Shown one piece after another: positions 23,850-33,186 of a stretch of DNA of 64,000 nt (position 1 is its first letter; each line of letters opens with the position of its first letter). Source of the stretch: Bathynomus jamesi (lineage: Eukaryota > Arthropoda > Malacostraca > Isopoda > Cirolanidae); NCBI GenBank assembly GCA_023014485.1, contig JAJOZX010000199.1:62001-126000 (forward strand), given 5' to 3'. Under the pieces are notes generated by a model that worked only from the letters and a program-made list of their open reading frames with translations, was not told where the DNA came from and made no database searches. The position numbers were made by a program, and so were the translations under genes.

Positions 23850-24162
23850 AAACTCCCCGCGAAGACAGACAGAAGCCCTGGATAACGAAGTCTGCGGATG
23901 ACTGGAACCACAAAATTTATTACGTTATGTTGCATGTTACCGATTATGACGCCGCAACCATAATGATCAACGCAGGCCTAATGATCATGGATAAATTAAA
24001 GTATTCTTATCACTACATTAAAGTTTATCATGATGAGGTTGCCAATGAAGTCGTAGCTGGAGGACAGCACTTTTTTAACAGAACTTAACAATGAGTACCT
24101 TATGTCGCCCAGAAAAGATTAGTATGGTCACATTTATTTTAAGAATAAAGCACCTCATGTTA
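23850..24162 (+). pseudogene. Unrecognised gene a, copy B (virus-like cluster)
   Basis: An open frame to 24086 encodes YYVMLHVTDYDAATIMIN and KLKYSYHYIKVYHDEV. A frameshift then brings in EYLMSPRKD and a broken tail to about 24160. The same order of conserved residues is found at 30103-30552 (YYVRLHLTDY, YINVYHNE, EYLLSPK), which shows a genuine protein family rather than a chance ORF. The family is not recognised. The upstream end runs into a polymer of TA codons from the microsatellite, so the true start is lost. Confidence 0.5.
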
Positions 24163-24522
24163 ACTAATTTACGAACAAACACCTTCGTGCTAACTAATTT
24201 TGCGTACATATATTTTTCCCCAACGCCTATTTTACCGATGAAGTATATCTCTACGCTTTCCAGTCAGCGCTGACGTGCTGGTAAGTCACTAACATGTGCG
24301 AGCCTCACCATGTACGGCGAATGACTCAAGGTTGATATGCGCTCACGAACTGAAACAAGCACATCTCTTCATACCAACAACCGTGACATATATACAGCAG
24401 TATCCGTACCAGAAGTTACAAAGAAAATGAATCGTTCATTGAAGAATCTTCTTCGTTTTGAATATTTTTAAACCACTGACGATATTTAGACATAACAGCG
24501 GTGTGATTAGTTACGCACTCAA

Positions 24523-24536
24523 GACAAATTATAAAC
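24523..24536 (+). promoter_or_regulatory. Conserved TATA-like upstream block, copy B
   Basis: GACAAATTATAAAC lies upstream of gene b in both copies (here and at 30955-30968), preceded in both by a short GATTA...GCGC/GCAC stretch. Conservation across otherwise poorly conserved spacers suggests a promoter element. Function is inferred. Confidence 0.3.
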
Positions 24537-24732
24537 CTATAGGGTCGGACAAACGACCCTATACGTTTATTAGTTGAGAAGTGGGTATCTGTGAACTATA
24601 CATGCCCCTCATGTTTGGATGATTCAACAATAACGGTCAGTGACAGTCCATCATGCCGTATTACAGATCATTTTTTAAACTTTTCCCACTGGGCGACAAA
24701 GGAAGATCGGGAAGTGGGGGCGGAGATTAAGG

Positions 24733-25205
24733 CAGGGGTGTGCTGCCAATTTCTTAACAACCGGTTCTGATACAGATAGGGGTGTAAATCGGCGAGCGCC
24801 AATGACGCGACTCATTAAGCTAGGGGGTCTGGGGTGAGCGGTAGCTCCCCCAATGGGGTTCGGGGCGGAGCCCGGGAAGCCAACGCATTTTAACTTTTCC
24901 AAACAGCATTTTGTAACATTTTGGCAGAAATTATTTAACATTCTTTATACTCACTAATGACATAATTATCTAAAAATAAACTAATTTTTCATCAAAAAAT
25001 AAATAAATATTGAAACGACCACTGCTTGTGACACTACTAATATTTTTCTATAAAATCCTGAAAAAATTTTAAAAAAAATTTAGATATAAATAAATTTCTA
25101 CTGACTTAAATATTTGTTAAAAACAAACAAACTGTTCGGTGATCCAATCAAAATTTAACAACCCGTTCGGGCGAACCGGACCTAACCAGTCCCAGTACAC
25201 CCCTG
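24733..25205. mobile_element. hAT-type MITE inside gene cluster copy B
   Basis: The termini are CAGGGGTGT at 24733 and ACACCCCTG ending at 25205. The inner subterminal words AACAACCGGTTC and GAACCGGAC resemble each other. The flanking octamers GATTAAGG (24725-24732) and GATTACAG (25206-25213) agree at 6 of 8 positions, compatible with an old 8-bp target duplication. It is 473 bp and non-coding. It sits in the spacer between genes a and b. Confidence 0.65.
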
Positions 25206-25504
25206 GATTACAGATATTATGGATCTGGATGTCCCCTAATCAGGCCACCATCTCCGTGTGGTCTGAAATAACACTAACATTAATATATATAAATTCATTA
25301 TAAATTTCATATTTACATTTAGGATAACAGTTCTAATTGTGGCATATCTGCATGCATTATGTATTTATATGGCTTCCAAGACAATGCTCCCAAGACAATT
25401 CTATTTTTACAAATTTTGAAAATTCCTTGTCGCCCAGTACCCTAAAATTTCATTTACTGGGCGACAAATTTTCTTCAATGGGTGACATTCATGTCGCCCA
25501 CTCA

Positions 25505-26279
25505 CTAGGTTAAAAAATGCTCTGCCGTATTATATGTACGTCGAAGGTGAGCCCTGAGACGTTGCAACCGTGCATTGATATACGTTTGTGGTGCAAAGCT
25601 AATCTGAACAGTATCATTAAAAACGTCGGTAATGTTGAACTAGTGCCTACACGTTACCGTTTCATCCTCGATAGACAGTTTGAAATAGCCACCTTCCTCG
25701 ACTTGAGACCTGTTATTAATACACGAATTGAAGTATTTATTTGTTTATAATGGATACTGTTCTAGAACATGCCTACACACTTTTAACTGACGATTTTGTG
25801 AAGTGTAGAGATCAACAGAGTGAGAATGGTCTAGAGTTTAAATGTTATTTAATTGCTACATCGGCGGAGAAGTACCATTCGCTTTGGAACGCAGGCATCA
25901 ACCGCTAAACACCCATCCTCGCATACATTGTATACCCCCAAGAGCTTTATCTCTACATCAGGGGTACCTGCTTAACGACTTGGATTCCTCATCCATCGTT
26001 ATGAGCCCTGAACGACTTTCAGTTGAAAAGACTGCTGTAAAGAAGATGCATTTCTACTTAAAGCGTGTTGAGTATATATTAACTTTTCATGATAAGGCAG
26101 TAATGACTGAACGTGTACTCGAGCAGGCTTTTGAATCCATATGTTCAAAGATGAAAGCGTTTAAAAATGTTAACCCCGAATGCAAAATAGGTACAAAAAT
26201 AACTATAAATGAACTAAAAGCATTGTATATTGAATATAGGAAACCCCACACATTAAAAAGGTCTTTATTTCATAAATAA
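25505..26279 (+). pseudogene. Unrecognised gene b, copy B (virus-like cluster)
   Basis: The first part (25517-25750) has TRYRFILDRQFEIATFLDL. After stops and frameshifts around 25745-25900, the second part (about 25985-26279) has ILTFHDKAVMTERVLEQ, then FKNVNPECKIGTKI and LKALYIEYRKPHTL. Each block has an ordered counterpart at 31.0-31.93 kb (TRYHFILDRLFEIVALLNL, LKALYIEYRKPHTL). The original protein was probably about 280-300 aa. No known domain was recognised. It is followed by AATAAATATTGTATGTAG. Confidence 0.5.
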
Positions 26280-26399
26280 ATTACCTGTGTTATCAAAGCA
26301 ACGAAAATGTACGTGTTTCTATCTTTAAATGTGAATTTACCTTGGTATTAAAATAATGATCGTGCTTTGATGTTTTCAATAAATATTGTATGTAGCTGT

Positions 26400-26955
26400 C
26401 TGTGCGTATATTTACTCCTTTTTTAAGTTTATTAATTTTTTCTAATATTTTCTTAGTTTCAAAAGCTCTTACAACTTTAATTTGATTAAAAGTTTTCCAA
26501 TTTTAATTTCTGCGTTTTTAATTTTAAAGTTTACGTGTAAGGTGTTTTCACAATTTTAATTTTTGCTCTTCTAATTTTGTTTAAATTTTTTTTTTTTACA
26601 ATTTTAATTTTTCTATTCCTTGTTTATGCAGTTTTTACAAATCTCATTTTTGTTTCTTATTTAATATAAAGTTCAAAATGTTTTTTTTATTTTGCGTATT
26701 TTTAATTTTAAAGGTTAAGTTTGACCTGTTTAAGAGTATTTACAGATCCAATTTTCGCGTTTCTAATTTAATGTAGTCTTCAGCAAAAACATTTTTATTT
26801 TGCTTATTTTTAATTTGAATTTAAGTTTTACTGAACTTCCATTTTTGCGTTCATATTTCAAAGAATTTTACAATTTTAATATTTGCTTATCTAATTTATA
26901 GTAATGTAAAGTTTTTAACAGAAATGTTTTTATTTGCATATTTTTAATTTTAACC
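26400..26955. repeat. Degenerate AT-rich tandem repeats
   Basis: The words TTACAATTTTAATTTTTGC, TTTTTAATTTTAAAGTTTA and AATTTAAGTTTTAC recur at irregular ~80-110 bp spacing. No ORF is present. It lies directly downstream of gene b copy B. Confidence 0.55.
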
Positions 26956-27164
26956 CTATACTGACAAGTGTTACAAATTTCGAAGCAAGAGTAATTTATG
27001 TCCCCCTAACGCAAAAGGGGACACAAACTACACTAGGCCAAAGTTGGGGAACGTAAACTACACTAGGATCTTTAGGAGAAATTTTTTAAATGAATCCATC
27101 AAATAAAACGTTAAAACTAACAAAAATATTACGACTTAACCTAACCAATCGTCAATTTATATAT

Positions 27165-27916
27165 AAAGGATGAAATGGGTACCCGAACGGGTACCCGACC
27201 CAATCGGGTAATGTATTACCCGAGCATAGCCTACCCAATCGGGTAATGTATTAACCGAGCATAGCCTACCCAATCGGGTAATGTATTAACCGAGCATAGC
27301 CTACCCAATCGGGTAATGTATTACCCGAGCATAGCCTACCCAATCCGGTAATGTATTACCCGAGCATAGCCTACCCAATCCGGTAATGTATTACCCGAGC
27401 ATAGCCTACCCAATCGGGTAATGTATTACCCGAGCATAGCCTACCCAATCGGGTAATGTATTACCCGAGCATAGCCTACCCAATCGGGTAATGTATTACC
27501 CGAGCATACCCTACCCAATCGGGTAATTGCTCAAAAGTCGGGAGTAAAACCTACGTACACGGGACTTTCTTCGCTACTTAAAGCAGTCGTAAAAAGCAGT
27601 CGAAAGTCGTGAAAATACCCACATACTACACATCTATTTCTTGTTTATAATTTTTTTTTATTTATAAAACAAATGGCGTAAAATTGAGAAAAATTACCTG
27701 TATTTGCAGTGTGTAACATTCAGTATTATGTTTAAGTTTTTGTGTGTGCATAGTAGAATAAAGTATTATGTTCCTAAAATGGCTGTTGTTTTAATTTAAA
27801 TTTAGTTTTAATAATAATGTTGCAAGATCCGATCGGGTACCCGTACCCAATCGGGTATTACATTTCGGGTACCCGAACCCGATTACCCAGTAAAATAGCT
27901 ACCCGTTTCATCCCTA
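27165..27916. mobile_element. hAT MITE carrying a 35-bp tandem array
   Basis: The ends TAAAGGATGAAATGGGTA and TACCCGTTTCATCCCTA are inverted repeats close to the TAGGGATGAAA end of the hAT at 9.03 kb. Subterminal regions are full of the palindrome GGGTACCC. The flanks are TATATA, so the target duplication cannot be read. Internal sequence is non-coding apart from the array at 27206-27523. Confidence 0.65.
27206..27536 (+). repeat. 35-bp tandem array (about 9 full copies plus a partial one)
   Basis: The unit starts CCCAATCGGGTAATGTATTA and ends GAGCATAGCCTA, with no spacers between copies. Each unit contains the dyad CGGGTAATGTATTACCCG (8-bp arms, GT centre). Variant units with AACCG (copies 2-3) and CCGGT (copies 5-6) occur in adjacent pairs, consistent with local duplication. 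Repeat and dyad echo the GGGTACCC subterminal words of the host MITE. Confidence 0.95.
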
Positions 27917-27933
27917 TATATATATATATATAT

Positions 27934-28118
27934 ATGAAAATTATTTCACGAAAGTAACACGGGAAAAATATTTATGATGAATAAAACCACGAAGGAAAGG
28001 AAACACAAAATGGTGCTCAAGCGCTTTCGTCTAATGACATCCTCAGTGTTCCTGAGGATGTCATTAGACGAAAGCGCTTGAGCACCATTTTGTGTTTCCT
28101 TTCCTTCGTGGTTTTATT

Positions 28119-28124
<6 letters not shown>
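27934..28124. repeat. Palindrome family P2, copy 2
   Basis: Same leader and arms as the copies at 18.42 and 42.37 kb. The palindrome 27974-28124 is almost perfect, with its centre at CTCAGTGTTCCTGAG. (AT)n lies on both sides (27917-27933 and 28125-28158). Confidence 0.8.
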
Positions 28125-28158
<34 letters not shown>

Positions 28159-28162
<4 letters not shown>

Positions 28163-28408
28163 AGAAACGACGTAAGTATAGAGGAGTGTTCTGCACACGA
28201 GGAAGAGAAATAACGAACAAATGAAAAATGAGGTGACCGCCCGGGAATCGAACCCAGGATCTTCCGATTGCCGGTCAGATATGCTACCACTACACCACGG
28301 TCACCTCATTTTTCATTTGTTCGTTATTTCTCTTCCTCGTGTGCAGAACACTCCTCTATACTTACGTCGTTTCTATACATTAATATACTGCGTGGTCATT
28401 GCAGTTAA

Positions 28409-28410
<2 letters not shown>
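28159..28410. mobile_element. Palindromic SINE with tRNA-like centre (copy 2)
   Basis: The arms from ATAGAAACGACGTAAG inward to ATGAAAAATGAGGTGACC are mirrored on the right side out to TCGTTTCTATACATTA. They enclose a ~70-nt tRNA-like sequence. The right arm extends to CTGCGTGGTCATTGCAGTT before an (AT)n tail (28411-28455). This looks like two SINE bodies head to head, sharing one tRNA head. Confidence 0.8.
28234..28303 (-). tRNA. tRNA-like sequence (apparent anticodon GGC), SINE head
   Basis: On the minus strand the ends TGACCGT and GCGGTCA pair over 7 bp. The A-box-like GTGTAGTGGTAGCATA and the B box GGGTTCGATTCC are intact. A T-stem CTGGG/CCCGG closes a TTCGATT loop. The anticodon arm is T-CTGA/TCGG-A around CCGGCAA, where position 33 is C rather than U. 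A copy at 50.95 kb has CTGGCAA in the loop. Because it sits inside a palindromic SINE it is more likely a retroposon head than a working tRNA gene. Confidence 0.4.
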
Positions 28411-28460
<50 letters not shown>

Positions 28461-28699
28461 ATATATACACAAATTGACGATTGGTTAGGTTAAGTCGTAA
28501 TATTTCGTTAGTTTTAACGTTTGATTTGATTAGGTATACGCGGACAAAGTTGGGGAACGTAAACTACACTAGGATAATGTAGGGGAACGTAAACTACACT
28601 AGGCCCCACAGGGGGACGTAAACTACACCTACTCCCAAGTTTCTAACCTTTCATATACATGCATTTATAACAACAGGAAACAATGCCACTACTAACACT

Positions 28700-29445
28700 A
28701 TCCCCTTCGTCACCAATCCCACACACTTGAGAGAACTTAAACGGTTCCGTATGACCTCAACCTTCAACATCCTACGCATCTCACCAAGGCTCTTCTTCTC
28801 CTTCTGTCCCATCTACATCCCACACAGAAGCAACAACAACAACTCGTCCTTCAGACGGGGTGTATCAATCAAACTGTTACATAATGTGAGTAATATCCCC
28901 GTACTGCTTAGGAACAGGCAAAGCTGGGCACTTGCGGGTTTTTTTGCGGTACTGCGGTACTACCGCACTACCAAACCGGTACCGCATAACGCAGTACCGC
29001 AAAGGATCGCTGAAAGTACAGGCTGTACTTTCAGCGATCCTTTGCGGTACTGCGTTATGCGGTACCGGTTTGGTAGTGCGGTAGTACCGCAGTACCGCAA
29101 AAAAAACCGCAAGTGCCCAGCTTTGGGAACAGGTACAGCATCACGGTTATTCCACGGGTTGTTTATGCTGATGGCTTCGAACAAGGTCTTCACGTCGCAT
29201 CGTCGCATATGTCCGTCAACGCCATGAGGGGCGGGAGGCACGGGTGAGGCTGGCGCTTGGATTTGAGCTAATGATGAGGATGGCGATCTGTTCTGGGTAG
29301 TTATACCCTACAGACACTGATTAAGGAGAATATTGACTACATCCTCTCGTGTACTGAGAAATCGATGTAGAGTGGTTCAAAATTCAACCTGACGAATTTC
29401 ATGATCGATATTGACCACGTCTTCCGTGTTGAGGGGCATGACGCC
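28700..29445 (-). pseudogene. Unrecognised minus-strand gene d, interrupted by a MITE
   Basis: A minus-strand ATG near 29440 opens a short frame (MNGVMPLNTEDVVNIDHEIR) that breaks near 29370. From about 29270 another frame includes GHMRRCDVKTLFEAISINN and reaches the MITE at 28919-29125. Ignoring the MITE and one copy of its target duplication, the frame continues for some ten codons to a stop. No homologue is recognised. Its neighbours c, a and b are similarly intronless and broken, so they may be one inherited cluster. Confidence 0.35.
28919..29125. mobile_element. Perfectly palindromic 207-bp hAT MITE
   Basis: The ends CAAAGCTGGGCACTTGCGG and CCGCAAGTGCCCAGCTTTG are flanked by a perfect 8-bp duplication GGAACAGG (28911-28918 and 29126-29133). 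The arms mirror each other around AGTACAGGCTGTACT. They are rich in GCGGTAC and ACCGGTACCG words. The left end is almost identical to that of the element at 52.16 kb. Intact duplication and near-perfect symmetry point to recent insertion. Confidence 0.95.
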
Positions 29446-29711
29446 GTTCATTTTGGTTTCCCTTTCGTTTTCGTGGGAGTGATTAATCGATATATATATT
29501 TTAACTTAATATATTGATGTCCCTTTTTAAATTTTTTTTACTATTTATTCATTTTATAAATTTGATGTGTTAATTTACTTAATAATAATAATAAATATTT
29601 ATTTACTTGTATTTATTTTATATTTTATTTAACTCGTGTACTTTAAATAAATTAACTTGCGTTTTAGATTGTGCGTATTATTTTCTTTTAGGATTTGAAG
29701 TGTGTGTGTGT
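29446..29711. other. AT-rich spacer with (GT)n
   Basis: Low-complexity AT-rich DNA with an AATAATAATAAAT run near 29580 and (GT)n at 29699-29722. No gene is visible. Confidence 0.5.
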
Positions 29712-30066
29712 GTGTGTGTGTGACATTCCCGTCTGGACATGATGTATAGACTCCGCCCAGTATATGGATGAGTGTACGAATAGCTGTGCTTCATTTGGAT
29801 TTCTTGTCCGGTCATGTTGTAGGACATCGGCCCACAAACTGGTGTCATTATCATTCGCTATGTTTAATCTCGTTAGGCGTTCGCAAACATCGCTGTCGTG
29901 GACACGTACTCAGCTGCTGAAGTTTCTCCATAATTAACTGTGTATCATTATACTCCACCCCCGAATTTAACTTTTTAACAACGATGGCTACCTCTGATAT
30001 TGCTTGCAACACCATTGTAAAGTGGTACTCTGTAAAATCTGAAGATTTAGTGAACGACACGTCCAT
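29712..30066 (-). pseudogene. Unrecognised minus-strand gene c
   Basis: The frame from the ATG at 30066 to about 29890 contains DFTEYHFTMVLQAISEVAIV and NDTQLIMEKLQQL. After one frameshift the neighbouring frame carries on with NDTSLWADVLQHDRTRNP and AQLFVHSSIYWAESIHHV, down to the (GT)n tract that cuts it off. The amino-acid composition looks like a real protein. It is transcribed divergently from gene a, only about 40 bp away, a spacing more typical of viral than host arthropod genes. Family unknown. Confidence 0.4.
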
Positions 30067-30102
30067 CCTGTTTTAAATTGCCCTTAATTCACGCAAGGAT
30101 GA

Positions 30103-30552
30103 CGAATCAAGGTACTCAAGTGTTTTACGGATATCCTAACGAGTGTCACAGGGGTTCACAATACTAAAAACGACGTCTTGGAGTATGTAACGAATTTAAG
30201 ATGCATCAAAGAATATAGCCAATGTAAAGTAAAGGAATCGACCCTTAGTGAAGAAAAACAGAAACTCTAGATTATGAAGCGTGTTGGCGAGTGGTACGAG
30301 AAATTTTATTACGTCAGGTTACACCTCACCGATTACGCCATCGCAACAAAAAACATCAACCTAGAGATTATGGATAACTTAAAATATTTTTAGCGCTACA
30401 TCAACGTTTACCACAATGAGATGTCTAGTGAGGGCATAGTTAAAAGATTGAGTACCTTTTTGATAAAACTTGGTGACGAATACCTTTTGTCCCCCAAAGT
30501 GGAGAAGTATAGACACGCCAATTTGCGAATAGAGCTCCTCATTGTTAATTGA
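30103..30552 (+). pseudogene. Unrecognised gene a, copy A (virus-like cluster)
   Basis: A plus frame of about 150 codons with two in-frame stops (near 30271 and 30391) and no obvious start. It contains VLKCFTDILTSVTGVHN, YYVRLHLTDYAIATKNIN, YINVYHNEMSSEG and DEYLLSPKVEKYRHANLR. The second half aligns by eye with 23850-24162. Two independent copies with the same order of conserved residues support a real gene family. No domain recognised. Confidence 0.5.
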
Positions 30553-30954
30553 TTTACTCTCGAACCATATATTGTGATACATAATTTTGCGTACATACTT
30601 TTTCTTCGCTCGAAACTGTTTTCATGTTGATGTATATCCTTTCCTGTTTCGTCCAGCGCATCTGAGTCACCGACCCAGCAACAGATGGCGTCTCGGTCCT
30701 AACTAAGACGCATGACACACCACCAGGTCTGTATCATAAACTGAAGCAAGCAGTCCGCCTTACAACAGCATCTGAACTTGGATCTTCGTGACGTGCTATC
30801 CAGAAGCTTCCTCGCAGCAGCAGTACCGCCAAGAAAAACCTGCGCCTACAGTAACCAAAAAAAGGGAGCTACCACTAAGCAGTATCCTTAATGCTCAATA
30901 CCACGTGACTTTTTCCAAACCAGTGAGTATTTAAGCGATTAATTATGTGCGCGA

Positions 30955-30968
30955 GACAAATTATAAAC
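30955..30968 (+). promoter_or_regulatory. Conserved TATA-like upstream block, copy A
   Basis: GACAAATTATAAAC, identical to 24523-24536, lies about 45 bp upstream of the first ATG of gene b (near 31015). It is preceded by GTATTTAAGCGATTAATTATG. Candidate core promoter of gene b. Confidence 0.3.
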
Positions 30969-31004
30969 GTGCAGACTTTGCGAAGCGTAATGTTATTTAT
31001 TTGA

Positions 31005-31930
31005 GTGTTGATAAAATGTCGAAAATCTTTGTTGGTTCAGATGTGGGCGGCTGAAAAATATAAAATGCTAGCTACCCCTCCTACAACAAGAGGGACGATC
31101 AGTGACACCTCCTCATACTGTATTATTTGCATGTTAGCTCTGAGCCGTGATACGAGTCAACCCTGCGTTGAAACACGATTGATGTGGAAACCTAATGTAA
31201 AAACCTCCAGTACAAACAGTGTTAATAACGGACCAGTAACAACACGTTACCATTTCATCCTCGATAGATTATTTGAAATTGTCGCCTTACTCAACTTGAA
31301 ACCCTTATTAAGTGACCGCGTAGATGATATACGTTATTTTGACACCGTTCTCGAGCATGCCTACAATGTATTAATTGATGACTTTATGAAGTATAGAGAT
31401 GAACGGGGTGAGAACTGTTTGGAGCTTAGAGAATATTTAGAAGACACTCCCCCGAGAAGTACCGCTCACTTCGGGACGCTTGTCGAGAGCGTTACAAACT
31501 CACCCTCGCCTTCATCGTTCATCCGGATGACCTTTTTCTTTATATACGCTCTAACTGTCGTCACGATTTAGAGGATGTAATTATTCATCGATATGAACTC
31601 TGAACAATTTTCAAATGAAAGAGCAAGTGAAAAGAGAATAAGCGCTCGCTTAGAGGGTATTGTATATATATACGTTGACATTTCATGATAATATTGTAAT
31701 ATCCGACCGTGTACTCGAGCATACTTTTGAATCTGTATATTCAAAGATTAAGAATTATGAAAATGTAACATCCAAGTGTAAAGTAGGAACAAATATAATC
31801 CTAAACGATCTCAAGGCTCTGTACATCGAGTATAGAAAGCCTCATACATTAAACGGGTCATTATTTCTAGAAAGAATTGTTTGTATAATACAAAGAAGAA
31901 GATATAATTATTTCTACCATTATTTGTGAT
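31005..31930 (+). pseudogene. Unrecognised gene b, copy A (virus-like cluster)
   Basis: A short frame from the ATG near 31015 (MSKIFVGSDVGG) stops. The overlapping frame 31005-31571 carries SYCIICMLALSRDTSQPCVE, TTRYHFILDRLFEIVALLNL and FDTVLEHAYNVLIDDFMKY. The second segment, 31660-31929, has TLTFHDNIVISDRVLEH and LKALYIEYRKPHTL. The order matches copy B (25505-26279). Single-base indels separate the pieces. Downstream, TCTTGACATGTTAATAAATATT occurs twice (near 31955 and 32075) and resembles the sequence after copy B. Unknown function; a decayed nuclear DNA virus gene is one possibility. Confidence 0.5.
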
Positions 31931-32230
31931 TTGCCATACAAATAAAAAATAATCTCTTGACATGTTAATAAATATTTTATGTAGGCCCCTATATGTAATG
32001 TATTATTAGTTCTAAAAAAGTGTATATATTAACTATTTTAACCATTATTTGTAAGTTTACTAATAAAAAAATAATCTCTTGACATGTTAATAAATATTGT
32101 TTGCAGATGTGTTTCTAATTACTTCTTACTTATTTTTAAATTATGTTTATGTATGCGTCTCAATAAGGTTGTTGTCCAACAAGGATGGAATGTGAGCGCT
32201 GTCGCCCGAAGATAAGAAAAAATGGTACTT

Positions 32231-32526
32231 TTGCATTATCCTCCCAACACTAATTTTTTTTTATAATGGAAGGAAAATAAAGTACGTTAGCAAAACACTT
32301 TTAATATTAATCGTGAAAAGGTATGACCTAACCTAACCTAACTTGAAGCCGGCTAACTACAGCTAACGCCTGCGGCGGGCTGTTTTTACCGTAACCTAAC
32401 CAAACCTAACCTAACCTAACCTAATACCAACACTAATTTTTTTTATAATGGAAGGAAAATAAAGTACCATAACCAAAACCAAACCAACATTATATAAACA
32501 AATTAGTGTTGGGAGGATAATGCAAA
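32231..32526. mobile_element. Small TIR element with internal telomere-like words
   Basis: TTTTGCATTATCCTCCCAAC at 32231 and its complement ending at 32526 form ~28-bp inverted ends. Inside, the ~40-bp block CAACACTAATTTTTTTTTAT...AAAATAAAGTAC occurs twice (about 32246 and 32429). Between them lie CCTAACCTAACC-type words and a GC-rich palindrome around CGCCTGCGGCGGGC. Non-coding; superfamily unknown. Confidence 0.6.
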
Positions 32527-32924
32527 AGAACCGAAAAAATAAATAAAAAATGAAAATATATACCTATATTGATGATTAAAACATTTTCACGGAGTGAAAG
32601 AATTTATTGCATTATATTTCAGTTTTGTGCACTGACCCCCTACCAGGGTATGGAGTATGTTTACACAGGTGCGATGGTCTCAGGGCTTTAAAACAAGGAA
32701 TGCAGAGTGGGTTAGGCTCCGCCCACAAAACGCATTTACGACGCGATCTGTGTAGAGCGGGGGCGGGGAGTCAATACTCGTATCTGAGCAAGCTTTATTT
32801 TTGTACAGCTGTTGAAAAAGAAATGAGGGAATGATAAATATGCAGAGGTTTCTTCAACGATTTACCATACCATTAGCATATATATATATATATATAATAT
32901 ATATAACCTCCGCCAACAAATGGT
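32527..32924. other. No gene recognised
   Basis: The ORF 32607-32834 is unrecognised. It overlaps a GC-richer patch (GGCTCCGCCCAC, GCGGGGGCGGGG) that may be repeat-derived. An (AT)n tract lies at 32878-32905. Confidence 0.35.
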
Positions 32925-33186
32925 GGTCGCTAAAGTTCATAGTATGACGTCAGACACACACACACGTACGTGTGTGTGTATATATATATTTTTTTTTCCT
33001 TTTTTTCTTATCAAGCTTCCCTTGACACTCCCCCAATCCCCTTATCTTACCACGCTTATCTTATCAACCCCCTCCCCCTTATCCACCCCTTTTGAGAGAT
33101 TAAGCCTTTTCTTTTTACCCTTCGTTTTCCTTTCACTTGACACTGGCACCTCCCACCCTTCGCCTCTTTTTCACCCATACTATTAC
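32925..33186. mobile_element. Fragment of the 6.2-kb foldback family
   Basis: GTCGCTAAAGTTCATAGTATGACG followed by an (AC)n/(AT)n stretch and a long pyrimidine-rich run (CCCTTATCCACCC, CTTATCTTACC) matches the right arm of the foldback element (6629-6890) in order and composition. Only one arm is present. It abuts the IS630-like element at about 33187. Confidence 0.5.

Larger units (their letters stand above)
26985..28650. mobile_element. GTAGTTTACGTTCCCC-family element opened by three nested insertions
   Basis: The outer parts 26985-27163 and 28465-28650 are the reverse complements of the two halves of the element at 48.41-48.79 kb. They include AAAACGTTAAAACTAAC, ATTACGACTTAACCTAACC and AAAGTTGGGGAACGTAAAC. 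In the 48-kb copy the centre is just a (TG)n/(AT)n tract. Here the centre also holds a hAT MITE (27165-27916), a P2 palindrome (27934-28124) and a palindromic SINE (28159-28410), separated by (AT)n remnants. Confidence 0.6.

Noticed and set aside
27206..27536. CRISPR-like array
   Set aside because: The 35-bp units are contiguous, with no unique spacers and no cas genes, and the genome is eukaryotic. It is a tandem repeat in a MITE.
28234..28303. Functional tRNA-Ala(GGC) gene
   Set aside because: Position 33 is C instead of U, the unit sits at the centre of a palindromic SINE, and related units recur at other loci. A SINE head is the better explanation, so it is listed only at low confidence.
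28727..29227. 166-aa plus-strand ORF spanning the palindromic MITE
   Set aside because: The middle third is MITE palindrome, so the ORF cannot be ancestral. The minus-strand frame is a better candidate for the original gene.
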